From NCBI RefSeq assembly GCF_024055595.1, contig NZ_JAMXOF010000001.1, positions 1,302,001-1,366,000 of the forward strand: DNA of 64,000 nt, given 5' to 3'. How positions within the stretch are numbered: position 1 is the first letter of the stretch; every line of letters starts with the position of its first letter. The notes under the pieces are model-generated. The model did no database searches. It was not told the origin of the DNA and was given only the letters and a program-made list of their open reading frames with translations. The position numbers were made by a program, and so were the translations under genes. Below, piece by piece: positions 44,693 through 53,754 of this stretch. The stretch is from Mucilaginibacter aurantiaciroseus (lineage in GTDB: Bacteria > Bacteroidota > Bacteroidia > Sphingobacteriales > Sphingobacteriaceae).

Positions 44693-46090
44693 CTAAAATA
44701 TCTTCCCTGGATTTAAAATTCCAATAGGGTCAAAAACAGCTTTGATACCCTTCCAGATAGCGAAGTGCATGGGCGTATATTTCAAGACCATATAGTCTTT
44801 TTGCACCAGGCCTATGCCGTGCTCGCCGGATAATGTGCCGCCAAGTGCAACGGTAAGCTCGAAAACTTCTGTGATGCCATCTTTTAGTTTGCTATTCCAA
44901 TCGACATCGCTCATCCCTGCTTTAACAATATTAACGTGCAGGTTACCGTCGCCGGCATGGCCGTAACAAACAGATTCGAAACCATATTTAGCGCCAATCT
45001 CTTTAATCCCTTTTATCAGTTGAGGCAACGCTGCGCGTGGCACAACGGTATCTTCTTCTTTATATATCGAGTTTGATTTTACCGAAACAGCCATGGTACG
45101 CCTGATGCGCCATAATTCTTCCTTTTGTGCCGATGTATCTGCAAACAGTACATCCTGGCAATTATGCTGTTCTAAAACTTCGTTTATTTTCTCGCAATCG
45201 GCAAATATCACGTCCTGGTTGGTGCCGTCGGCTTCTATCAGCAGGAACGCCCCTATCCCATCTTTCAGGTCGAATACGATGCCGTCATGTTCTATCACCC
45301 ATTCAATGCCACGGCGTTCCATAAACTCCAGTGCAGATGGCACTACCCCTGCCCTAAATATCGCTGATACCGCCGCGCAGGCATCCTCGTTAGTAGCGAA
45401 TGAAGCCAGCATCAAAGCATCCAGCGTTGGTTTTGGGATAAGCTTGGTTACTATTTTGGTAACAATGCCTAACGTACCTTCGCTTCCTATCAGCAATTGG
45501 GTTAGGTTATAACCTGATGCATATTTAAGCGTATTTGCGCCAGTCCAGATGATATCGCCGTTTGGCAACACCACTTCCAGATTCAATACATATTCACGGA
45601 TGGTACCGTATTTTACTACCCTTGGTCCTCCGCTGCAATTGGCCACATTACCGCCTATAAAGCAACTGCCTTTACTTGCCGGGTCTACCGGGTAAAGCAG
45701 CCCCTTTTCGGCCACAGCATTAATGAATAGCTCTGTAATTACGCCCGGCTCTACAGTAGCCTGCAGGTTTTGCTCGTCGATATCTAAAACTTTGTTGAAG
45801 CGTTCCATGGAGATCATTAAGCCGCCATGCACAGCTAAGGCACCGCCTGCCAAACCCGTACCTGCACCACGCGGGGTAACAGGGATGAGGTTCTCGTTAC
45901 AAACCTTCATTAAAAACGAAACCTGCTCTACGGTTTGTGGTTTGGCCACTACCTCCGGGTAATAAACCAGGTCCTCAGTTTCATCGTGGCTGTAGTTCTC
46001 TATTTCGGCTTTGGCCGTAAGTATATTTTCATCGCCAACAATAGCGGTAAGCTGACTAAGGATCTCTACAGTAATTTTATGGTAACTCAT
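44693..46090 (-). CDS. FAD-binding oxidase of the GlcD/FAD-linked oxidase family
   Basis: The 465-residue flavoprotein has the FAD_binding_4 domain (PRGAGTGLAGGALAVHGGLM and SCFIGGNVANCSGGPRVVKY) and a C-terminal FAD-oxidase domain (YGHAGDGNLHVNIVKAG and GTLSGEHGIGLVQKDYM). It resembles glycolate oxidase subunit GlcD or D-lactate dehydrogenase; the substrate is not certain. No glcE/glcF are adjacent, so it may act alone. The start is one base after the folB stop, so the two are probably one transcript. Confidence 0.88.
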   Translation of the reverse strand: MSYHKITVEILSQLTAIVGDENILTAKAEIENYSHDETEDLVYYPEVVAKPQTVEQVSFLMKVCNENLIPVTPRGAGTGLAGGALAVHGGLMISMERFNKVLDIDEQNLQATVEPGVITELFINAVAEKGLLYPVDPASKGSCFIGGNVANCSGGPRVVKYGTIREYVLNLEVVLPNGDIIWTGANTLKYASGYNLTQLLIGSEGTLGIVTKIVTKLIPKPTLDALMLASFATNEDACAAVSAIFRAGVVPSALEFMERRGIEWVIEHDGIVFDLKDGIGAFLLIEADGTNQDVIFADCEKINEVLEQHNCQDVLFADTSAQKEELWRIRRTMAVSVKSNSIYKEEDTVVPRAALPQLIKGIKEIGAKYGFESVCYGHAGDGNLHVNIVKAGMSDVDWNSKLKDGITEVFELTVALGGTLSGEHGIGLVQKDYMVLKYTPMHFAIWKGIKAVFDPIGILNPGKIF

Positions 46091-46091
46091 A

Positions 46092-46448
46092 TTATTTAGT
46101 ATAACTAAGCGTAATAACCGATTGTTTAAGCGGCCCGCGGAACGGAGGCCTTAGCTTGCGGATGGTTACCTCGGCAGTCTCAATAAAAGTAAACTCGGTT
46201 TTAATGCGGTTAAGTATGCTTTGCGCAACCGTTTCTATCACTTTGCGGGCGTGCTGCATTTCTTCATCGATGATATTATACAGTACCTCGTAATTTACCG
46301 TATTATGCAGGTTGTCTTCATCCACATAAATATCGGCATAGAAACCAACCTGTACATCAACCAAAAAATGCGTGCCTATTACCTGCTCTTCGGGGTAAAA
46401 ACCATGGTAAGCAAAAAACTCGGCGCCTTCTAAAGCTACTTTTATCAT
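46092..46448 (-). CDS. folB: Dihydroneopterin aldolase
   Basis: The 118-residue protein has the FolB/tunnelling fold. MIKVALEGAEFFAYHGFYPEEQ begins the domain (broken here as VALEGAEFFAYHG), and the active-site tyrosine and glutamates lie in the YHGFYPEE region. TVNYEVLYNIIDEEM and QSILNRIKTEF are typical. It makes 6-hydroxymethyl-dihydropterin in folate synthesis. Its stop is 1 bp from the GlcD-like gene's start. Confidence 0.9.
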   Translation of the reverse strand: MIKVALEGAEFFAYHGFYPEEQVIGTHFLVDVQVGFYADIYVDEDNLHNTVNYEVLYNIIDEEMQHARKVIETVAQSILNRIKTEFTFIETAEVTIRKLRPPFRGPLKQSVITLSYTK

Positions 46449-46500
46449 ATTTCAAAAGTAAGGGAATATTTGATTTGTGGAATGAAACGGGTTTAAAATT

Positions 46501-46657
46501 TGTAGGGCGGTGAGTTAGCACCCTACATAATTCCTTATCGTCCCTTTCAAGGGACGGTAAGGAGGTATAGATGGCTTTAGCCGAAACAAGCAAATATGTT
46601 TGGCTAAAGCCAGGAAGTACCCATATTCTTATCCGTTGGCTGAAGCCAACGGATAAG
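46501..46657. repeat. Cluster of four palindromes/hairpins (BIME-like)
   Basis: Four hairpins follow one another. (a) TGTAGGG/CCCTACA spans 46501-46527. (b) CCTTATCGTCCC/GGGACGGTAAGG spans 46533-46562. (c) TGGCTTTAGCC/GGCTAAAGCCA spans 46572-46612. (d) CTTATCCGTTGGC/GCCAACGGATAAG spans 46628-46657, a perfect 13-bp stem with a TGAA loop. They occupy the 410-bp gap before the acyl-CoA dehydrogenase gene. Repeats of types c and d are, from memory, common in Bacteroidota intergenic regions. Confidence 0.75.
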
Positions 46658-46806
46658 AAGTTTTGCCCCTTTATTTTGGAGAGGGCCGGGATGAGGTTTG
46701 TTGTTTTTCTCAAAAAAATTTTTCATTCAAAAAATATGTTTAAACGGTTTAAACCTACTTTTTGGCATAAAGTGCCTTGTGGTATTCAAAAACAACGATT
46801 TAGGCT

Positions 46807-46838
46807 TTGTTTAACTCATATTTAATGCCCTATATTTG
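46807..46838 (+). promoter_or_regulatory. Bacteroidota-type promoter of the acyl-CoA dehydrogenase gene
   Basis: TTG (46807-46809), a 21-bp spacer and TATATTTG (46831-46838) fit the TTG-N17-23-TAnnTTTG consensus. The -7 element ends 20 bp before the ATG at 46859. Confidence 0.6.
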
Positions 46839-46858
46839 AGCAACCAATTTATAATGCC

Positions 46859-48040
46859 ATGGCTAAGACCGACCTGTACGAAGCACCGGATTACTATCTT
46901 TTAGATGAACTTTTAACCGAAGAACATAAACTGATTCGCGCCAGCGTACGCGAGTGGGTGAAGAAAGAAGTAAGCCCCGTGATTGAAGACTATGCCCAAC
47001 GCGCGGAATTCCCTAAGCATTTGTTAAAAGGTTTGGCCGAGGTTGGCGCATTCGGGCCAACCGTTCCTGAAGAATACGGCGGCGCTGGGTTGGACTATAT
47101 GGCCTATGGTATAATCATGCAGGAAATTGAGCGTGGCGATTCGGGTATCCGGTCAACCGCTTCGGTGCAGGGCTCATTGGTGATGTACCCAATATTAGCT
47201 TACGGCAGCGAAGAGCAAAAGCATAAATATCTGCCCAAATTGGCCAGCGGCGAATTGATGGGCTGTTTTGGATTGACCGAACCTGACCATGGCTCTAACC
47301 CGGACGGCATGGTTACCAATATCAAAGATGCCGGCGATCACTATATATTAAACGGTGCCAAAATGTGGATCTCCAACTCCCCTTTTGCAGATATTGCCAT
47401 TGTTTGGGCTAAAGACGAAGCAGGCAAGATCCGTGGCTTAATTGCAGAGCGTGGTATGGAAGGTTTTACCACACCGGAAACGCATAATAAATGGTCGTTG
47501 CGTGCCTCCGCTACCGGCGAGTTAGTTTTTGATAATGTAAAAATTCCAAAAGAAAACATATTGCCCAATGTATCCGGTTTAAAAGGCCCGTTGGGTTGCC
47601 TTAACCAGGCGCGATACGGTATAGCATGGGGCGCTTTAGGTGCCGCTATGGATTGTTATGATACTGCTCTGCGCTATTCAAAAGAGCGCGTGCAGTTTGG
47701 CCGACCAATTGGTGGTTTCCAGCTTCAACAGAAAAAACTGGCCGAAATGATCACCGAAATAACTAAAGGGCAGCTTTTAGTTTGGCGCCTGGCTACACTT
47801 AAAAATGAAGGCCGTGCCACCGCCGCGCAGATCTCGATGGCTAAGCGTAATAGTGTGGAAATAGCTATAAATATAGCCCGCGAGGCACGCCAGATGCTTG
47901 GCGGCATGGGTATTACCGGCGAGTACCCAATTATGCGACATATGATGAACCTTGAATCGGTTATTACGTATGAAGGTACACATGACATCCACTTGTTAAT
48001 TACCGGTATGGATGTAACAGGCGAAAACGCATTTAAATAA
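46859..48040 (+). CDS. gcdH: Acyl-CoA dehydrogenase, glutaryl-CoA dehydrogenase-like
   Basis: The 393-residue flavoenzyme of the acyl-CoA dehydrogenase family shows the glutaryl-CoA dehydrogenase pattern. The catalytic base E372 lies in YEGTHDIHLLITG. GLTEPDHGSNPDGM contacts FAD, and NKWSLRASATGELVFDNVKIP precedes the C-terminal helical domain. Human GCDH has the same YEGTHDIH motif. It likely oxidises and decarboxylates glutaryl-CoA to crotonyl-CoA in lysine/tryptophan breakdown. N-terminal domain about 1-130, middle about 130-240, C-terminal about 245-390. It is transcribed alone from a good promoter. Confidence 0.85.
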   Translation: MAKTDLYEAPDYYLLDELLTEEHKLIRASVREWVKKEVSPVIEDYAQRAEFPKHLLKGLAEVGAFGPTVPEEYGGAGLDYMAYGIIMQEIERGDSGIRSTASVQGSLVMYPILAYGSEEQKHKYLPKLASGELMGCFGLTEPDHGSNPDGMVTNIKDAGDHYILNGAKMWISNSPFADIAIVWAKDEAGKIRGLIAERGMEGFTTPETHNKWSLRASATGELVFDNVKIPKENILPNVSGLKGPLGCLNQARYGIAWGALGAAMDCYDTALRYSKERVQFGRPIGGFQLQQKKLAEMITEITKGQLLVWRLATLKNEGRATAAQISMAKRNSVEIAINIAREARQMLGGMGITGEYPIMRHMMNLESVITYEGTHDIHLLITGMDVTGENAFK

Positions 48041-48119
48041 ACTTATATGAAAATATAGCTATAGGTAGTAAGATTGCTTCACAAATATTATATTTTTGTA
48101 CCCTTAATATACTATTGCT

Positions 48120-50249
48120 TTGATTTTTTTAAAAGATAGATATGCCCATATTTTAACAAGGCATACTTGCATATATATAATTCTGTTCATTTTTGCATCC
48201 TGCACGCAAAAAAAAGTCAACGACGGCGAATTTTCTGAAGAATTCCAGTCAATTGCAAAAAACACCGAGAAGCTCTGGTCGCAAGGTAAAGTAAAACCCG
48301 GCCTTGATTATTTGGATTCGGCTTTTAATAAGTTGCCCAACCCTACCCTTAACGACCGTTACCGTTTTTATGGTTTTCATTTTGTTTACTATCAAAAAAC
48401 GGTAAGCCAGTTTGAACGAAGCCTGGCTTACACCGATAGCATGATTGCTGTAAACAATAAAATCACCAATACAAAAGCACATTCCCGTAACGTTGCCGAT
48501 GTTGGTTTTGCGCGTGGGGACGCGCTTTTTGAACTAAAACAATACTCAGAAGCTTACGAGTCATATTACGGTGGTTACTACATAGGCCTCGACCGTTCCA
48601 ATATTAATGTTGAAACCCTGGGCGATTACACCTACCGTATGGGGATGATCATGTATAAAAAAGGCCAATACCCTCTTGCCCTTAGCTACTTTAAGGATAC
48701 TTATAAAAACTTTAAAAACTCGGGCGATGGCTTTGTTTTATTCTATCGCCGCCAGGAATTATTGGATAACGTTGGCTTGTGTTTTCGCCACATGGAGCAG
48801 CCGGACAGCGCTCTTACCTATTTTAATAAGGCTTTGGCTTTTATAGATAAGAATGGCTTTAGGTACCCTGATAGGAAACTTCATTTAGAATCTGCAAAAG
48901 GCGTGGTTTACGGCAACATAGCCGATATTTATATCAAACAAAAAAAATACGCTCAAGCTGCCGATCTTCTTAAAAAAAGTATCGCTATTAACCTTAAACC
49001 TGGTTATGACAATCACGACGCTGAGTTAACCGAGATAAAACTTGGGCAGATCTACTTAAATCTGGATCAAAAGGACTTGCTGCTAAAATTGCTCGCTAAA
49101 ATTCGCACACAGTTAGATACCGTTAAAAATGATGACGCAGAGGCGGATTATAACCGATTACTTGGAAACTATTACGAGCGAAAAAATGACCTTAAACAAG
49201 CGTTAGCACATATACAGAAATATAACCTTTTAAAAGATTCGATAGCACAGCGCGCCAGCATTTTAATGCAGACCGATGTAAACCAACAACTATCTATTTA
49301 CGAGAAACAACACGAAATAAACATACTTAGTAACGATAACAAGCTACAAACGATTTACCTGTGCGTAAGCGTATTTTTCGCGGTGATGGCGTTAATAATC
49401 GTATTCCTGGTTTATCGTAACTGGACGCGCTCTAAACAAGATTTGGAGACCCTTAACCTGCTCAACAGGCAAATAATCGATCAAAACCAAGTTTTAGAAA
49501 AAGCCTTTAACGAACTTAATACCAGCAGCCAGGAGAAAGACCGCATCTTGCGAACCGTAGCACACGATTTGCGTAACCCCATAGGGGGTATAGCTTCGCT
49601 CACCACAATGATGTTTGAGGATGATTACACAGCAGAACAAAAGGAACTGATAAACTTGCTTAAGGAAACATCTTTTAATTCACTGGAACTGATAAACGAG
49701 ATATTGGAGGCTACCAATATGAATGCTATAGCACTGAACCTTGAACAAATTGAGATCAATTCGTTAGTAAGCAATAGCGTCGAATTATTGCGTTTTAAAG
49801 CCGCCGAAAAGGGCCAGAAGATCTTACTGGATATCTTGAACATGCAGCAGGAGTTATACATCAGTCGTGAGAAGATCTGGAGGGTTATCAGTAATCTCAT
49901 CAGTAACGCAATTAAATTTAGCCCTACCGGTGGCGAGATCCAGGTGAAGATTGCCGAAGTAAATGGCAAGATAATTATTGCCGTGCAAGACCACGGCATA
50001 GGCATCCCGGATACTCTTAAAGACGAGGTTTTCAATATGTTTACTACCGCGCAAAGACCTGGCACATCCGGCGAAAAATCATTTGGGCTAGGTTTATCTA
50101 TTTGCAGGCAGATCATGGAGAAGCATTACGGAAAGATCTGGTTTGAGAGTGAGAGCAACATCGGCAGCACATTCTTCATCAGCCTGCCCATCATATCGCG
50201 CAGCGTACCTACCGACTTACCTAAGCAGGTTAGCAAACCAATGGCCTGA
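48120..50249 (+). CDS. TPR-containing lipoprotein-type sensor histidine kinase
   Basis: The 709-residue protein begins at a TTG (MIFLKDRYAHILTRHTCIYI); no early ATG exists in frame. A signal-like helix ends at FASC, a possible lipobox. Residues about 60-400 form TPR-like repeats (YTYRMGMIMYKKGQYPLALS, ALTYFNKALAFIDK). A membrane helix spans about 412-434, followed by a HisKA domain with H482 in VAHDLRNPIGG and a HATPase_c domain (SNLISNAIKFSP, DHGIGIP, FGLGLSICRQIM). TPR-kinase fusions are typical Bacteroidota sensors. TATTTTTG at 48091 may be its -7 element. Its 3' end overlaps the GH1 gene by 33 bp. Confidence 0.87.
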   Translation: MIFLKDRYAHILTRHTCIYIILFIFASCTQKKVNDGEFSEEFQSIAKNTEKLWSQGKVKPGLDYLDSAFNKLPNPTLNDRYRFYGFHFVYYQKTVSQFERSLAYTDSMIAVNNKITNTKAHSRNVADVGFARGDALFELKQYSEAYESYYGGYYIGLDRSNINVETLGDYTYRMGMIMYKKGQYPLALSYFKDTYKNFKNSGDGFVLFYRRQELLDNVGLCFRHMEQPDSALTYFNKALAFIDKNGFRYPDRKLHLESAKGVVYGNIADIYIKQKKYAQAADLLKKSIAINLKPGYDNHDAELTEIKLGQIYLNLDQKDLLLKLLAKIRTQLDTVKNDDAEADYNRLLGNYYERKNDLKQALAHIQKYNLLKDSIAQRASILMQTDVNQQLSIYEKQHEINILSNDNKLQTIYLCVSVFFAVMALIIVFLVYRNWTRSKQDLETLNLLNRQIIDQNQVLEKAFNELNTSSQEKDRILRTVAHDLRNPIGGIASLTTMMFEDDYTAEQKELINLLKETSFNSLELINEILEATNMNAIALNLEQIEINSLVSNSVELLRFKAAEKGQKILLDILNMQQELYISREKIWRVISNLISNAIKFSPTGGEIQVKIAEVNGKIIIAVQDHGIGIPDTLKDEVFNMFTTAQRPGTSGEKSFGLGLSICRQIMEKHYGKIWFESESNIGSTFFISLPIISRSVPTDLPKQVSKPMA

Positions 50250-51572
50250 TGCTTTGATAATGCGTTCCTGTGAATCAAAATTAACGTGAACCAAACCAAA
50301 CCTTGGGTGGTAGCCTTCGGCCCATTCAAAGTTATCGGTAAGCGTCCACACAAAATAGCCTTCAACCTTTACACCCTCCTGTTTAGCTTTTAAAACCTGT
50401 TGGATATGGTTTTGCAGGTAAATAACGCGGCGCTGGTCATCAACCTCATTATCAAATACCACATCGGGGAATGCAGCACCGTTTTCAGTCACGATTAATT
50501 TCTTGATCTGCGGATAAGCATCAAACTTTTTTAGCATATAATATATGGCAGGTGGAAATACCTCCCACTTCATATCCGTAAGTTCTACCCCCCTGTTCTC
50601 CGCTTTAATTAAGCTGGCGCCAATGTATGGGGTGAAGAAGGAATATTTGACGATCTCGCGGGTATAATTTTGCACACCGATAAAATCGAAATCAAAACTC
50701 ATATTGGCTTCATCTCCGGGTAAGATATATTTGTTAATGCCTTTTAAAGCGGTAACCTCATCTGTAGGGTATCCTAAACCTAACAATGGCTCGATATATA
50801 GGCGGTTGATAAGCGCATCGGCCCGTTTAGCAGCTTTAATGTGCCTTGGCTTATCGGCATATGGCTCGATATACGAACAGGAGAAGGTGTTGCCGATATT
50901 GGCACCAGGCACAAGTTCTCTTAAGATCCTCGCCCCTGCTACAATACTTAAAACAACATGATGGATGGCCGGTAAAAAGTTACGTAAACCGGTACGCCCC
51001 GGTGCATGGATGCCTAAAAAATATCCGGCGCCGGTAAATACCGCAGGCTCGTTCATTACCATCCAGTTTTTTACGCGGTCGCCAAATGCTTTGGTGCAAA
51101 TGGTGGCAAAATCGCTAAACCAGCTTACTATTTCGCGGTTAGTCCAACCGCCTTTATCTTCAAGCGCCTGTGGTAGGTCCCAGTGGTAAATGGTTACCCA
51201 TGGTTCTACGCCTTTTTGCAGGCAGTAGTCTATCAGATTATTGTAATGGTCTATCCCGGCCTGGTTAACTTCGCCGGTGCCGTTTGGCAAAATGCGGCTC
51301 CAAGCTATAGAAAACCGGAAATTGGGAATATTGAGTTGCTTAACGAGGTCTACATCCTCTTGGTAACGGTTATAAAAATCGCAGGCTATATGTGGCTTAT
51401 CGCCGTTTAATATTTTGCCTTTACGGCTGCTAAAAGTATCCCATATAGACTGGCCTTTGCCATCGGCATCACAAGAGCCTTCTATTTGAAGCGCGGCAGT
51501 AGAAACCCCCCAGGCAAAGCCGTCGCCAAAAAGTTGTTTAGAAAGAGATGTATCCAGTTTCTCGATATTCAT
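50217..51572 (-). CDS. GH1 family beta-glucosidase
   Basis: This 451-residue glycoside hydrolase family 1 enzyme has the acid/base E175 in VMNEPAVF and the nucleophile E363 in LIVTENGAAFPD. FAWGVSTAALQIEGSCD and FRFSIAWSRILPNG are typical. Family members cleave beta-glucosides and related sugars; no signal peptide is seen, so it is cytosolic. The stop overlaps the convergent kinase gene by 33 bp. The length matches beta-glucosidase A (448). Confidence 0.94.
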   Translation of the reverse strand: MNIEKLDTSLSKQLFGDGFAWGVSTAALQIEGSCDADGKGQSIWDTFSSRKGKILNGDKPHIACDFYNRYQEDVDLVKQLNIPNFRFSIAWSRILPNGTGEVNQAGIDHYNNLIDYCLQKGVEPWVTIYHWDLPQALEDKGGWTNREIVSWFSDFATICTKAFGDRVKNWMVMNEPAVFTGAGYFLGIHAPGRTGLRNFLPAIHHVVLSIVAGARILRELVPGANIGNTFSCSYIEPYADKPRHIKAAKRADALINRLYIEPLLGLGYPTDEVTALKGINKYILPGDEANMSFDFDFIGVQNYTREIVKYSFFTPYIGASLIKAENRGVELTDMKWEVFPPAIYYMLKKFDAYPQIKKLIVTENGAAFPDVVFDNEVDDQRRVIYLQNHIQQVLKAKQEGVKVEGYFVWTLTDNFEWAEGYHPRFGLVHVNFDSQERIIKASGHWFANLLR

Positions 51573-51648
51573 TAATTTGAGCTGATGCGAAGCCCAAAAT
51601 GTACATTATTAATGTATAAATGAAGCGCTACGTAAAAAAACTTAGTGC

Positions 51649-51762
51649 ATGAACGACGAACGCATGCTTTTAAGGAACAACCACTCGCGCAGGTCGCTTA
51701 CTATAGCTGCTAATTTTGTGATGATCTTCATGGTGCTTATATTTATGTTTATTCAAATATAA
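51649..51762 (+). CDS. Possible 37-aa small membrane protein
   Basis: A short open frame starts MNDERMLLRNNHSRRSLTIA and ends in one hydrophobic helix (FVMIFMVLIFMFIQI). The basic N-terminus plus single helix is a common layout for small membrane proteins. No homologue is recalled, and the length makes chance occurrence possible, so confidence is low. Confidence 0.3.
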   Translation: MNDERMLLRNNHSRRSLTIAANFVMIFMVLIFMFIQI

Positions 51763-51850
51763 AGTGGTAGTGTGTAGTTATCATCAGCGTATCGTTATTA
51801 TAATGTTAACAGAAAATGTGCTATCTTAAAATATGTTTAAAACCTATCGC

Positions 51851-52130
51851 ATGAAAATCTTTAATGGCTGCTTAGCAGCAGTAATGTATTTGGCAATAGT
51901 TGCAGTAATAAGCGGCTTTCAAAGATAGCAAAACCGCTATAACCTCGTTTATAACAAAACACCCGGTAAATTATAATGTAGTATTTACCGCCGATCCATC
52001 GGTAAATAAGGATTACAGTGTGGCAGCTTTCCCACAGGTTGTGCTGATAGACAAAACCGGAATTGTGATTTACTCCGGAGATTTTGACTTAGATAAGCTA
52101 AAGCCTGTAATATACAGGCATATAAATTGA
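51851..52130 (+). pseudogene. Decayed thioredoxin-like (TlpA/AhpC-type) protein gene
   Basis: The first part is a signal-like helix (MKIFNGCLAAVMYLAIVAVI) that ends at a TAG at 51926. In the next frame the sequence reads SKTAITSFITKHPVNYNVV, then AAFPQVVLIDKTGIVIYSG and a final KPVIYRHIN with TGA at 52128-52130. AAFPQVVLID is the cis-proline region of thioredoxin folds. The active-site CxxC part is missing. Together this indicates an internal deletion with frameshift of a short TlpA-like gene. Confidence 0.75.
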
Positions 52131-52181
52131 TTGCCATTAGCTGACAATAAATATCAACCTAGCATTAAAATATTTTAGCAA

Positions 52182-52667
52182 ATGATGTTTACTTTTACCG
52201 CTATGAAAAGCCATTTTATTTTCCTGCTTAAGTACGACCATTTTGCTAATCAAAAAATAGCGGAGCTGATCGTACAAACCGCTGCTACGGGCAAGCCTGT
52301 GGAATTGATGGCCCACTTGTTAACAGCACAGCAAACATGGTTAAATCGGCTCAATAAAACAACCGCGCCTCCTGCTAACCTATGGCCCAACTGGTCTGCA
52401 GATACGTTGACTACAATTAACAATGATAACCACCAACAGCTTGTAGCTTGTGTAGAAGCAATTCCTGAACAGGATTTTGAAAATGTTATAGGCTACACAA
52501 ACTCTGTTGGGTATTGCGAAAATACCATAACCGATATACTTACCCATTTAATAAATCATGGCACGCATCACCGCGCGCAAATGGGCACACTTTTAAAACT
52601 GGACGGGGCAACCTTACCCATGCTCGATTACGTACTTTACATCAGAAACTTAAACCAAAATGTATAA
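52182..52667 (+). CDS. DinB family protein
   Basis: The 161-residue DinB/YfiT-like protein starts with MMFTFTAMKSHFIFLLKYDHFANQ; the internal ATG at 52203 gives the more usual DinB start (MKSHFIFLLKYDHFANQKIA). ELMAHLLTAQQTWLNRL and LINHGTHHRAQMGTLLKL are the classic blocks, with His residues (H in AHLLTAQ, HGTHHR) at the metal site. Function is unknown. It is 17 bp upstream of the lipoprotein gene and is the first gene of the SCO/cytochrome cluster. Confidence 0.83.
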   Translation: MMFTFTAMKSHFIFLLKYDHFANQKIAELIVQTAATGKPVELMAHLLTAQQTWLNRLNKTTAPPANLWPNWSADTLTTINNDNHQQLVACVEAIPEQDFENVIGYTNSVGYCENTITDILTHLINHGTHHRAQMGTLLKLDGATLPMLDYVLYIRNLNQNV

Positions 52668-52684
52668 CATTTCAATTTAACACA

Positions 52685-53098
52685 ATGAAAAGATTATTAG
52701 CCTTATTATTTTTAAGCTTTATTATTTTTAGCTGTACCGATACCAAAAAGCAAGAGAAAGACCTGTTTAACGAAGTAATAAAAATGCACGACCGTGTGAT
52801 GGGTAAAGAACAACTCATCATGATCAACAAGATGCAGCTGGATACTTTGATAAGGAACAGCACATCTACCGAGGTAACCGCCGCTGCCAAAATACACAGT
52901 ACCGCTCTGGATAGTACAGATGCTCATATGGAGACTTGGATGCACAACTTCGACGCGGAAAATAAGGGTAAAAGCCACGACGAGATAATGACCTACCTTA
53001 CCGACCAAAAGAAACTGATAGATGCCATTGACAATAGTTTTAATAAGACTTTGGCCGTTACAGCAAAATTTATCAAGCAAAACAAAACCACCAAATGA
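52685..53098 (+). CDS. Hypothetical lipoprotein, 137 aa
   Basis: The start ATG 52685 gives MKRLLALLFLSFIIFSCTDT with a lipobox-like cysteine at residue 17. The rest is helical and charged (about 20-137, with EVIKMHDRVMGKEQLIMIN and SFNKTLAVTAKFIKQNK). No family is recognised with certainty. The stop overlaps the SCO gene start by 4 bp, so the two are coupled. Linkage with SCO and cytochrome c suggests a periplasmic or outer-membrane partner in electron or copper handling. Confidence 0.78.
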   Translation: MKRLLALLFLSFIIFSCTDTKKQEKDLFNEVIKMHDRVMGKEQLIMINKMQLDTLIRNSTSTEVTAAAKIHSTALDSTDAHMETWMHNFDAENKGKSHDEIMTYLTDQKKLIDAIDNSFNKTLAVTAKFIKQNKTTK

Positions 53099-53754
53099 GA
53101 AAATTAGCGGCACTAACCCTTATTGCTTTAACATTAGCAGCCTGTAAATTTAACAGCTCCAATAAGCCTACCCTGCCTATTATGGGCAACCGTGATGCGG
53201 TTACAAAAACGGTTAACGGCAAACAAGTGGTTGATACTGTTTACCAAACCATCCCAGATTTTAAGTTTGTGAACCAATATGGCGATACTATCACCAAAAA
53301 AAACCTGAAGGGTGATATTTATGTGGCCGATTTCTTTTTTTCTACCTGCCCATCTATATGCCCTATAATGCACCGCAATATGATAAAGGTATACAACGAA
53401 TTTAAGAGCGTACCCGATTTTAAAATCATATCCCACACCATCGACCCAAAACATGATAGCGTTGCGGTGATGAAAAAGTACGCAGACAAGCTTGGCATCA
53501 GCGGTAACAGCTGGTGGTTGCTACAGGGCAATAAAGAAAAAACCTACGACCTTGGCCAAAAAAACTACTTGGTTGCTATAAAGCAAGATGACGGTACCCC
53601 CGGTGGTTATATACACCAGGGCTGGTTTGTATTGGTTGATAAACAGAAACGCATCCGCGGATATTATGATGGTACCGAAGAAAAGCAGGTTGCCAAAATG
53701 ATAGACGATATCAAGATTCTTCGTGCCGAGGTTAATACCGAAATAGCCCAATAA
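53095..53754 (+). CDS. SCO family (SCO1/SenC-like) copper protein
   Basis: The 219-residue lipoprotein has a lipobox (LAAC, C17) and a thioredoxin-fold SCO domain. The copper ligands are C85 and C89 in STCPSICP and H174 in GGYIHQGWF. SCO1/SenC proteins deliver copper to the CuA site of cytochrome c oxidase or act as thiol reductases. The neighbouring cytochrome c and lipoprotein genes fit respiratory or copper metabolism. The start overlaps the upstream gene by 4 bp, and the cytochrome gene starts at its last base. Confidence 0.93.
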   Translation: MRKLAALTLIALTLAACKFNSSNKPTLPIMGNRDAVTKTVNGKQVVDTVYQTIPDFKFVNQYGDTITKKNLKGDIYVADFFFSTCPSICPIMHRNMIKVYNEFKSVPDFKIISHTIDPKHDSVAVMKKYADKLGISGNSWWLLQGNKEKTYDLGQKNYLVAIKQDDGTPGGYIHQGWFVLVDKQKRIRGYYDGTEEKQVAKMIDDIKILRAEVNTEIAQ

